From positions 129,292,849 through 129,356,848 of the forward strand of contig OZ026515.1 of the NCBI GenBank assembly GCA_964019695.1: DNA of 64,000 bases, in the 5' to 3' direction. Each line of letters starts with the position of its first letter. The first letter of the stretch is position 1. The translations under genes were made by a program, and so were the position numbers. The notes beneath the pieces were generated by a model. The model did not search any database. It had not been told where the DNA came from and worked only from the letters and a program-made list of their open reading frames with translations. Below, piece by piece: positions 23,550-34,553 of this stretch. This DNA is from Loripinus fragilis (taxonomy: Eukaryota; Mollusca; Bivalvia; Lucinida; Lucinidae).

Positions 23550-24370
23550 AGCAGCACCCTTGTGTGCGAAACCATTTGTGCAATTATGGTAAAGGGCATT
23601 ATGAGGAGCAATTCTGTGAAATTATCTTGAATTTGGACCAGTGGTTCAGGAGGAGATGCCTTTTATAGATGTTTCTTATCTGGAGCACCCTTGGAGCGAA
23701 ACCATTTGTGCAATTATGGTAAAGGGCATTATGAGGAGCAATTCTGTGAAATTATCTTGAATTTGGACCAGTGGTTCAGGAGGAGATGCCTTTTATAGAT
23801 ATTTCTTATCTGGAGCACCCTTGGAGCGAAACCATTTGTGCAATTATGGTAAAGGGCATTATGAGGAGCAATTCTGTGAAATTATCTTTAACTTGGACCA
23901 GTGGTTCAGGAGGAGATGCCTTTTATAGATATTTCTAATCTGGAGCTCTGGTGGCCCTTTTGTTCAGCGTAGAGGAATCATTTGTGCAATTTTGGTAAAG
24001 TGTATCAACAGGAACAATTCTGTGAAATTATTTGGATTTTGGACCAGTGGTTCAGGAGGGGATGTATTTTAAAGATATTTCTTATCTGGAGATCTGCCAT
24101 CCTTTTTTTTCATCGAAGCAAAACCATTTGTGCAATTTTGGTAGAGGGCATTATAAGGAACAATTCTGTGAATTTATTTCGAATTTGGGCCAGTGGATCA
24201 GGAGATTAGGTCTTTTAAAATATTTCTTATCTGGAGCTCTGGCAGCCCTCGTGTTCAGTGGAGAAGAATCATTTATGCAATTTTGAAAGAGGGCAGCATG
24301 GGAAACACTCATGTGATGTTATCTGAAATTTGGACCAGTGGTTTAGGAGGTGATGTCGTTTAAAGAAAAA
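23550..24370. repeat. Tandem array, unit 130 bp
   Basis: The first three units are nearly identical at exactly 130 bases (ACCATTTGTGCAATTATGGT at 23571, 23701, 23831); three more diverged units of 130-150 bases follow. It ends in GACAGCCGCAGGACGGCCGC and GAGCCTTTGGCTCAGGTGAG, a tail that suggests a dispersed molluscan repeat. Confidence 0.85.
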
Positions 24371-24773
24371 TTTAAGGATGACAGCCGCAGGACGGCCGCC
24401 GGATGAAGAGCATTCACAATACCCCACCTTGAGCCTTTGGCTCAGGTGAGCTGAAAATCAATCCCTTGCCTATATTAAGTAAGATTTTTTTTGTATTTTT
24501 GTTGAGCAATACTTTTCAAAATAATCTCTTCAAGTGGGGTGCCACAAAAATTACATTTAAAATTTGGTACCATTTACCAAGGCATCACCAACAAACCTGT
24601 GTATCTTTTTAAAGCATTGAAGTATTTTACCCTTTTTTATGTTTATAGAAAACTACAACCTTTGTCTCAAAGTAATATGGGTCATATTTTGTTTGCTTTT
24701 GTTTCAATTTCTTTAAAATCTGCATTTAAAACACTTCTGCCAAAAAACTGATTTCGGTTAAAATTTCACAGTA

Positions 24774-25010
24774 GAGCCAGTGCATGAGATTTCCAACAAT
24801 GTCGTATGTGCGACCAGCAAAGCCTCAGACCAGCCTGCGCATACGCGCAGTCTGATCAGAGCCTTTGCTAGTCGCTTGAGCATTCTATGATAGTTAAGCT
24901 ACCGACTGAACACCATTTGGAGTTTCTAAGCTTAAAAGGAGGCTGCACAGGCTCGTCAGAGTCTACACATGTCAAAATGCCACATTGTTGGAAATCTCAT
25001 GCACTGGCTC
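24774..25010. repeat. 237-bp GAGCCAGTG MITE, copy B
   Basis: Full-length: GAGCCAGTGCATGAGATTTC at the left and its exact mirror at the right. Confidence 0.9.
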
Positions 25011-25199
25011 ACAGTAAAATGCAAAATGTGCAATAAAATCCAAACTCATGAAGCGACATATCTGATTTTCTTGTTGTGTAAGTTTTTTTGAAACACACTT
25101 TCTAGTTCTGCAAGCAAAATGGGTGAAGAATGTCCTAACTACTTGTTTGATGACTACCTGATAACCTGTATACACTGGTAAGTTGGTTATAGAGCATTT

Positions 25200-26950
25200 A
25201 CTTATGTTAAACATGTGATACCCAGGACAGGCCCATTTTAGCCCGCAATGGCATTATTTCAACAAACTTGGTTGAGGTCCACTAGGTGATGCTACATACC
25301 AAATATCAAGGCTCTTGGCCTTGTGGTTTCAGACTAGAAGATTTTCATCTTGAAAATCTATTTTCGGTCTGTGTGACCTAGATATACAACGGACTAGAGC
25401 CATTTGAACAATTATTAAAGAGGGCCATATAAGGATCATTCCTGCTTAGTTTGGTAAAAAAAAATCCAGCCAGTAGTGTTTAGGAGATGTCATTTAAGTC
25501 AATTGTTTGCAGGTGATGAACGGATACTGATCACAAAAGCCTTGTCACTATGCTGAATGACTTCATGCTAGTACAATGAAATGATAAAAAACATGAATTG
25601 TCATTCCTGAAGGTTTTAATCGAAGTATGCATGCAATCTGTGTGGGTGGGGTTAAATTTGGCCCTCTTAGAATAAAATTAGCACGGCGACCCCCAATTTT
25701 TATTCTTTTTTCTAAAAGGTATTATGATAGTTCATGAAACAAAAATAAAAATATAAGATTTTCAATGTCAGATTTTTGAATATTGAGGAATTACTAAAAT
25801 AAATCATGCAGTATCTTGTCGCGGCTTTGGATAACGTCTATACTGAAGGATTAAGGTCTTGAGAAATAATTAAAGTTAAAAATTAAAAATGCAGCTGACT
25901 GAATATTGATATTTAGGACTTAGGTTATTCTTTCACTTGTTCCGAAAATTGGTCAGATGCTGAAAACTTCCATATGAGATTATGAAAAACTGAGCATGGT
26001 GACATATCCTTTATATTTCATAAATTGACAGTCCATGCATACAACAACCCGTATGCAAAGTATTTAACAGATTTCAATGTGGAAGTATTTAGTAGCATAT
26101 ATCCTTAAGCCATATAAGCCTAGTGTCCTTTTTGTGGGACATAGGCAAACAGTGCAGACCCAGATCAGACGCTGAACAGGGTCTCCATTGTTTGCTTACA
26201 AATTGTTCTATTTAAATTTGAGTAAAAATGAAAATTACCACCAAAATACCGTTAAAAGGAAAATGGAATGGCCCGATTAATAAGTGTAGGAAATTCCATT
26301 TGACTTTAAAGAGTTAAAAAGCAATCTTTTGTGTTAAATTCGGAGATGTTTACACTCTTTTTTTTTTTTTTTTTTTTTTTTCGGAGCTTTTTTTTTACAC
26401 TCTTAATTTTTTGACTTGGATCACTATAAGGTATATACCTTTCAATAAAATACTTTTTCTCACATGCTCTACCCATGGTGGTAAACCTATGAATTATGAG
26501 GGGAATTTGGAAAGTATGTAGCATGTTCTTTTATCTCAGTAATCGATAACAACCCAGTCATGCTTGGTATTATTTTAAACAGCTATCTTTCCACCATGTT
26601 AGGTCACAAATTTCATGAAGATGTTATTTTGCAGACACAAAAAATAATATGGTGAATATACTGTTTATATACTGGAAAAAGCAAAATTGAAATGGAATTG
26701 GTAATTTATTACCTTTTGATAAGTGTGCAGAATATTAACAATAATTGATGACATTAGATAGTTTTGTACCATTTGGTAGGCCACCATCTGGTTAAGTCAT
26801 TATACAAGTAATAACCGAGTTCGCCGTTTCTAATAACTAAATACCAGGAAAGCAATATCTGTTGGAAATAGTTTTATGTCATTAATTAAGTCACAGTTCT
26901 TTAGATGTTGTGTGGCTGTATATGGCTTGCAATGCTCCAGTTTTATACTA
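25200..26950. other. Intronic stretch without recognised genes
   Basis: Intron between the main exon and the 153-bp RTX exon. It contains a T-run at about 26,358-26,382 and a diverged hairpin near 26,150-26,200; otherwise AT-rich sequence with no convincing coding potential. Confidence 0.5.
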
Positions 26951-26961
26951 ACGCTGCAGAA

Positions 26962-27125
26962 GGGTATTAGAATGGGGATAACCATATTCAAAATTTTCAT
27001 TTTGGTGGTATATTGTCAGATATATTGTTGGAAATCGCATTTCATGACTTTGCTGGCACGTCACAGTAAAACTTAATTTATGATCATATATATTCAACAT
27101 TTTACCTCCCTAAATTTAATCTTTT
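26962..27125. repeat. Second, diverged copy of the 12.4-kb foldback MITE
   Basis: Begins GTATTAGAATGGGGATAACC and contains TTTTCATTTTGGTGGTATAT and a mirrored TTTACCTCCCTAAA; clearly the same family as 12375-12540, inside the intron between the RTX exons. Confidence 0.6.
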
Positions 27126-27311
27126 AAAAACAGTTATTATATTTTAAATACCGTTGTCTTCTGGTTGGGACACTGGCTATTGACTGACATTTTGTGAAAA
27201 AAAATCTTATCCACATCTGGTGATATGAATTTTATAAATATCTATCTAAAATAATCTTAGAAATGATCAACAGCCAAAGCGTAAGAGCTTACAACAACAG
27301 AACCATATCCT

Positions 27312-27522
27312 TAGGCCAAATGAAAAAAAATAGTGTATTTCGGGTAATGGGTCTGAAAAATGTAGGTAAGGTAGCTTTTTTGCAAAAAACATAAAAATTT
27401 ATGCATTTTGGAAGGAATTTCGCCTTTTAAAACGCATAAAATTATATATATTTCCAGAAAACCTGTGAATTTAGGTAGCTTAATTTTACCCTTAACACAA
27501 ATAAAAAATTATTTGGCCTTAG
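27312..27522. repeat. GGCCAAAT foldback MITE, copy 3
   Basis: Inverted copy next to the 3' end of the main exon (TTAGGCCAAATGAAAA ... AAAAATTATTTGGCCTTA), within the intron just downstream of the donor at 27,628. Confidence 0.75.
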
Positions 27523-27628
27523 AACAACCAGCAGGTGCAGCTATCTTGGGCTTCAATATACTTTACTGGCTGAATCTTAATTCAAAATTCTATAAAAAAT
27601 ATTTGCTTGCAAAGAAGTTAGTGCCTAC

Positions 27629-30600
27629 CTTCAATGACTGATTCCCATATCTGGTCCTTTGACAAGTCCAAAGCGAGGTTCACATCAAGCAGTGATTTAT
27701 CTAAGGTTATCGCTGTAGGTGTGAAATCATTCTCTGGTGATAGTGTAAAGAGAACTCCATCTCTCTCTGCCTTCAGTATCATATGTCTTTTCTGGCTATC
27801 AGTGACATAATCTTTTAACGTAATAGAAACATTTGTGTGCTGTGATGAAACAACTAGATCAGTACCAGATGCCATGGTTTGAATCTCTTTGAAATAGTAA
27901 GGTAAACTGACACTGTCTGATAAATCATCAAAAGCAAAGTTGTCTATCTTATTAGAACCATCGTAGCTATCTAGTAATACGTATTTATCAGGACCATTAA
28001 GACCCATCATAAATGCACCACCCAAGCCAGGCTCAATTACATTTGCAAGATCATTGCCAACCAAATAGTCTGTCTGGTTAGAGCCAACAATGCGTTGAAC
28101 TGTATTGTAGGCATTGGTATTTGCCAATATATCCTGTCTGCGTTTAGCTTTTGACTTATCAACTTCTATGGGACTTTTATGAAGGTAACCTGATATGGAG
28201 TCTCCTTTGGCAATTTGAAATGTAACACCGTCATTTGAACGTATTTGAATATGCCTGTTTTCTTTCTTTATAGACCAGTTTAATATTTGCAGGTATTTGG
28301 AACATCTTTCAAAACAAACCAATATATTTGGTTCTTGTGACACTATAGAGATCTCATCATATGTGTAGTCAATAAGAATAATATCATCTTGCATATCTTC
28401 ACTGAAATTGTCTATTGTATTCTTAAAATATTCTCTTCTTACTATATAAACATCCTTTCCTTCGCCCCCAACTAGGATATTTTCACCCATTCCTCCATCT
28501 AAATAATTATTTCTATTATTTCCTTTCAGTATATCATCAAAGTTACTACCTATCATAGTAACCACTTCATTAAGAGATTCCTTACTTGCATCAAGTTTTT
28601 GACCTTTAGTTTCTTGCGATGCATCTATGATGATAGGGTGGAGCAGATGTGTATTGTATTTGTCACTGTCCACTTTAAATATTACGTCATCTGACGTAAC
28701 AAATAGCATATGTCTGAATTTTTCATTAACAAACCAGTTCTTTAGTTTTAAGACAGTTGAAGTCGTTTGTGTTCCTAAATACATGTCATTGCTATTTGTA
28801 TAAGATCTGAGATCTTGGAACCTAGCACTCAAAATAGCTTTGTCTATTTTACATTGTTCATCAAAATTATCAATCGTATTGTATTTCTTAGTTTGTATGT
28901 CTGATTTAAAAAAATCAACTATGTATGTGTCACTCCCACTGTTACCTCTCATATAGTTTGCTCCTTTACCCCCATTTATGTGATTATTCTTGTCATTTCC
29001 TATCAGGGTGTCATCAAAATCTGAACCTATTATCATCTCAACAGACTTCCAGATTGACTGAGATGTATAAATTTTATTCCCTCTTGGTGCCCCAGTAAGA
29101 ATAATGGCAACTGGTATTAAATGAACCTGATCATGCACACCTGATGTGACATTGTAAATAGTACCTTTATTGGCTTTAAAAATCATATGCCTTGATCTGG
29201 AACTAGAAAACCAATTCATGACTATGACGTGGTGTTCGCTATTGTATTTGAGATCCAAATTATTACCATGCCTTACTGCATAAATATTCGAGAAATCTGT
29301 ATCAATATAAAGTATATCTGTTTCTTCATCGACGGAATAATTGTCAATAATGGTTTTACCACCAGATGCAGGAATGATATAAGTGTCACAGCCACGTCCA
29401 CCTATTACCTTTGATCTTTGGGGTCCAAGATAAAATACATCATTTCCATCTAAACCATGTAATTCATAAAAGTATTCAGACAATTTGTAATCTACATTAG
29501 CTCCTTCTGGTAAAGACTGAATCGCAAAGAATTTATTGTCTTTTGAGTTACCATAATAAGTTCCATGTAAAGTGCCCTGGTCTCCTGTCACTTTATTAAT
29601 TAAATTTCGTGAATAAACTGGTATAAACCAAATAATTTTTGCTGATTCTTTCTTAAAACTTATATCATGAGATTCGCCAACGCCAAGGACAATATCATTT
29701 GTGTTGTCATCTAGCACTATGTATTTTCTTTCTGTTTGAGTCTGTCCTTCAGAATTGACTATTTGCATGCTTAATTCAGCACTGTTATCTTCATTTAATA
29801 CAAAAACAACACTTCCTCCATTCCAAGATTCTTCTCCACCTGCCAGATTAATTAATTTGGTTGTTGATCCAGTTTCCTTTTGTACTTTAAAATACTCATG
29901 ATAGTCAGAGAGTTTATGCAGCAATTCACGATCTTTTGAATATTGTTCATCAATCTTATTTGCTGTTTCAACAAACGAAATCAAACCTAAACTCAAAAAG
30001 TCTGCAATGTCTTTCAAAACAAGGACAGCACCTTCCAATAGCCCTTCTAAGACAGCACCAATCTTTTGTAAGACTGATGCATTTTCTGGAAGATTGCTCA
30101 GTTCTTTTTCAATTGCATAATAAAAGTCGTCAATAGCAAGTCTTATTATTGTAAGGGCCACTGCAACAATTTCTGCTTCTGGTCCTAATAAGGCTGTTAT
30201 TGTAATAGCAATATCTAGACCAGCATCAATATAGCCTAAAGTTGTACCTCTTCTTAAATCTTGAACTGTATTGTAAATTCCAAAGACAGTACCAAGAGCA
30301 GTTAAACCCTGTCCTACAACACCTGCTGCATCCATTGCTGTTCCCGCTACTAATTTGCCTTCATTTGCAGCTGTGTTAATTTCAGTTTCTGCAAGTCTTG
30401 TCACTGAACTTTCAACAGTTTGAACTTCAGAGGTCATGGTTTTTGAGATAACTTTTGCTGCACACTGCTGAGCAGTTTCACTTAAACCAACGATACCATG
30501 AACTGTTTGAGCAATATTGATTATACCTTCAAACACTCTCCCATGTTCAAAATCATTCACTGCCCCACGCATTCCCATCACAATACCATAGACTCCAAGT

Positions 30601-33245
30601 GCTTTATTTACACGAGTCATAGAGCTTGAACTTTTAGTGTCTTTTGATACAGATTCAGATATATCAGATACAGTATCCTTCAGTTCCGAGTTTGCTAACC
30701 TGGAATCTTCAAGTGATACTGAGACCCTTTCCTCAATTTCTGGGGAGTTTTTACTTCGAATCTTAACAGAAAACCTGCTTTCTTCGTATTGCATTGAGTG
30801 TTCAACTATTTCATATATCTGTCCTGTTTGGCTACTTTTCTCCAACAAAATGTCATCGGTTAGCTTCCCAATGTGAATCAAGTCTGTTGCTAAAGAAATT
30901 GGCAATCTTAAAGGTTCTATCTTTATACCTGCATTCTCAGAATATTCAACTAATTGCATGAGATCATTTTCAGATGAACCACCTAAAGGACCACTTCTTG
31001 GTAAGCTCAATTGAGTTCCTTGTCTGTAATTCTCCGGGGATATAACATCAACAAAGGATGAGTCAAGGACAGATGTTTCAATTGGTTTGATTTTGTTCTT
31101 TGTTTTGGTATCAAGTTTAAGTACTTCATTCTCTGAATAAAATCTGTATCTCAAATCTCCAGAAATTGGTCGGTCAGAATATAACAGATATCCACGAACT
31201 AAGTTCATTTCTCTAGGCTTAACAACACTATCAGCTAGAAGACTAGATCTCAATCTCTGGTTGTCTGGTTTTGCTCGGTTATCAAGTGTATCAAAACCAG
31301 TTTCACCCACATTTCCCCAAGAGTATTGTCGTGTCATTGGATGAATGTCCATCATATTTGCGTAGGACATTTTGAAAGAAGGATTTTTAATTAAGTCTAT
31401 CATCATTTCAGTGATTGGATAAGTGTTAAAATTTCGTACGGCTTCTGATATTCCTACTGCCAGCACTACAGATCCTTCAAGTATGTGAGTTGATTTAGTT
31501 TTAATTTGTTGATGGTTTCCATTGATAAAGTCCTCAAGTAGGCTTAATGGTTTATTTTCTGTAAAATCCATTGTAATTAAGCGTTGCATTTTGCCTTTTC
31601 TAACAGAAAATGTTATTTCATCGTTTGTAGACTTACAGCTGCGAAAAGACACACGAGTATCTGGATGGCTGCTTTTATATGCTTCCATAAAGGCATCTTC
31701 ATACTTCCATTTCAATGCATTGTTGATATCATTGTAAGTAGATTTCTGATAGCCTTCAGGGTTGTGATTTCTTCCGTAAGAATCTTTCCACTTCCAAGAC
31801 TTGATTTTACGCACATCAAACAAATTTTCAGAAATTTTCGAGTTTGACTCTTCTGATGGTCTTCGGTCTGAAGCAATCATACCTTCCCAATATATATAGA
31901 AATTCCTGCTACTGGTATAAACTGTATCACCAAACTGATAATAAAGGTAATGTTCTGGTTTTGATCTTCCAACATCAACACCAAATAAACCAAAAACATT
32001 TATTTCGTCAATCATTGAATTTCTATCCTGCATAATTCTTACATCTCTTACATGTACCTGTTTTTTATACGTGTAATCAAGTGTAGCAACATATTTCTTC
32101 TCCAGTCTTGCTCCAACATTCATGTCCAGCTTTATTTCAGTTTTAATTAACATATCATTACGATTTGCTGGATCTTTTTGCAATTTGCCAGTCAACGTTT
32201 TTACCATAAAAGTGTCTTGATTTCTATATTCAATTTTAAATTTGCCATCTTTCATTGAAAAACGTTTTGTATAGGCGCTTGAATCACCATCTAAAAAGGA
32301 TTTTGAAATAGCATCAATCAGTTCTTGTTGTGTTGGTTGGTTTTTGCCTTTAATTTGAAGTGGGATTGTTTTAAACAAAGATAATTTTAAAGCCCCACCA
32401 ACAAGATTCTGTTCAATTTCAAATTTGTAATCTACCAGATGACCGTCTGTGTTTTTCACTTGTATATTTCCATCAAAATATGAATAATCAATATGATATG
32501 GGTTCTGTTTGTTCTTAACTCTTTGTTTTTGGATGGAGTGAACCTCAACTTCATATACACTTGCATCGATAGAATTTAATGACAATGCATTAAGAAGTAC
32601 ATCTTTATTTGCTGTAAGTTTGCCATTAAAAAACTCATCTGCTGGTTTAAACGTTCTGCTTGTGAGTTTATCTAAGTATGTGATGTAATCGTTAGGTGTA
32701 ATCTTTCTGATTGGCTCAGACGTTAATGACCATTTGTCACTATCAGTTGAAGACCTTTGATTTTCACCCATATAGATGTTCTCAATGTCCCCTCTACGAG
32801 TTACATCCGTTATTTTCCCTAGAGCACCACTTGATTCCATAGGAAAACTTGCCATAGACTCAATGACTGGACTTCGCCTACTGACTATATATCCGTACTC
32901 ATCAAATTCAACTATAACTTTTTGCGAACTGTCTTTAGAAAACCATTTGATTCCATCTTGCGTTATTTCACCTGTTTCTTTCCGCCCATCAGCTCTGACA
33001 CTGACTAGATTCTTTCTTGCACTTACAGAGGTTTTAAGAGCTACTTCTTTCAACAACTGCTCTGCAAATGCTTGATCTAAGAAGTTATTTTTATCTGCGT
33101 TCCGTCCTAGATTGCATCCCACAAGACTGATTCTACCAATTTTTGTGCCCTGAATGGGCAGTTCATTAATGAGATCAGCAATACCTCCAGGAGATTTATT
33201 TGATAATGTCATCAGACCACTGTTTGTCCTACCATGGCCAACTAT
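27629..33245 (-). CDS. 5.6-kb main exon: C80 cysteine protease core, WWE-like region, hydrophobic region, RTX modules
   Basis: Open for 1,872 codons. Residue numbers count from the in-frame ATG at 33299, which is probably intronic. The exon starts after a pyrimidine-rich acceptor ending TTGCAG (33250-33246) in phase 0 and ends at GAAG|GTAGGC (27629/27628) in phase 1. Order: (1) residues 19-145, C80 core with catalytic His in IVGHGR (33236-33234), Cys in LVGCNLG (33116-33114) 40 residues on, then a basic flap with VRADGRKE. (2) 146-500, not recognised. (3) About 500-587, WWE-like, with SWKWKD and KYEDAFMEAY. (4) About 895-1110, hydrophobic, alanine/glycine-rich segments interrupted by charged stretches, as in toxin translocation regions. 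(5) From about 1280, four RTX blocks about 157 residues apart with glycine/aspartate signatures such as GGEGKDVYIV. The family autoprocesses on InsP6 binding; activity here is inference. Confidence 0.88.
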
Positions 33246-33289
33246 CTGCAATAGGAAAAACACTAAGTAATATATAGAGGATCTTACAT

Positions 33290-33415
33290 GAGTGCTCATG
33301 TTTTATTGAACTTATTAAACGAGTTGGAGAAAAGAGATAAAATGCGAGGCTTGCCGAGCATTTGATCTCTTTTTTGCAACGATTTTGATAAATTCAATAA
33401 TACATGAGCACGAAT
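33290..33415. repeat. Foldback element containing the spurious ATG upstream of the main exon
   Basis: Inverted repeat: GTGCTCATG plus TTTATTGAA on the left answers TTCAATAATACATGAGCAC on the right, with a second pair of arms around AAAAGAGAT...ATCTCTTTT. The in-frame ATG at 33299 falls in this terminal repeat, and an in-frame TAA lies just upstream of it. This supports treating 33299-33246 as intron and 33245 as the true exon start. More palindromic sequence (paired TAAAACGTTATGAC/GTCATAACGTTT arms) follows to about 33620. Confidence 0.7.
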
Positions 33416-34553
33416 GTTAGTTTTATTTATCATATGACATTTAGAATACTTTGAAATCTCACGTTTTTGCGTAAAACGTTATGACTTTGTCATTATGTAC
33501 GTAACGTCGTTATGGACGTCATAACGTTTCCCGAAAATCTATAAACCATTAGTGGTTTATCGATTTTATTGCATGGCGTTATTTAACTCCCAGACGCGAC
33601 GTCATTTGATAAGTAATATACTATGTAAATATATTAAGCAATTTTTTTGTATGGGTGAGCCCAACCACATCAGAACTCAAGTTTCATTTTTGTCATAAAG
33701 ATACAAGCGCCAATCAACTGACAAGAATTTCAATTTAAAAAGTTACAGAATTACCAAATGCAGTGGTCGTGCTAAAGTGACGTTAGATTTTAAGACTATA
33801 GGGTAACGTGGGCATTTATGATAATTTGGTGGAAGCCAAAACAATTTTCAATCGCCTGTTTGGGTACTGAAAACCAAAAAAGCACAGTAAATGCTGCTAT
33901 TCGCTGAACTTTCTTTGAGAAATGAAGGCACAAAGTTTTCACAATTTGACGTTTTTATTAATGCTTGTACGTTATCGCCTTTAATTGATGTCTTTCAACA
34001 CATCCAGAAAATAATGTTGAATGAAACATCTTACAGCTGCAGAGCACGAGCCGAAAGATAAAATCTAACACCCCCGTTACCTCCCAAACGCGTGGCACGA
34101 TTTTTCAGTAACTTAGGATTTTAATCAACCATAAGATAATTTACTTTGTAAGCCTATGCTATCTTTGTATGATTCTCTGTTGAATTGAGTTTAATCAAAT
34201 GATGACTGCGTTTTGCGTCATTGGCGGCAGTTATTGTTTTCAGCATAGCATCCTATCACATCTGTCACATAACCAATAGCTTTTATATGCGTATGATGCA
34301 CGAGGAAGATGAAAGATCAACAAACGAAAATCCATATGGTTATCATTTTAGCATTACTTACAACAGGTGTGAAGTTTGCTTACTGACCCCCTTTGCACAA
34401 GTTGCTCTCCCCAAATGCTAATTTAAAGGATGGAGTGCCTCAACACAAGAAACACTGTCTATCGGGTTTCTGAACAGGCCATTCCAGAACCAGCATGCTC
34501 TGCTACAGAGACTATCTAAAAGTTGAAAAGTCACTCGAAGTTAGGATGTGATA

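Noticed and set aside
23550..24370. Short ORFs with repeated EQFCE / SGSGD motifs as a gene
   Set aside because: Frames change from unit to unit of the 130-bp tandem array and contain stops.
31522..31847. Plus-strand ORFs opposite the main exon
   Set aside because: Antisense shadows of the 5.6-kb coding exon; no motifs.
33246..33299. ATG 33299 as the true start, with a signal-peptide-like leader
   Set aside because: It lies in a foldback repeat, and a good phase-0 acceptor at 33245 joins an upstream exon that supplies the missing first half of the protease domain.
15792..33299. Bacterial contamination as the source of the RTX/C80 sequence
   Set aside because: The coding blocks are separated by introns with proper splice sites and matching phases, and the introns hold animal MITEs and tandem repeats found elsewhere in the window.
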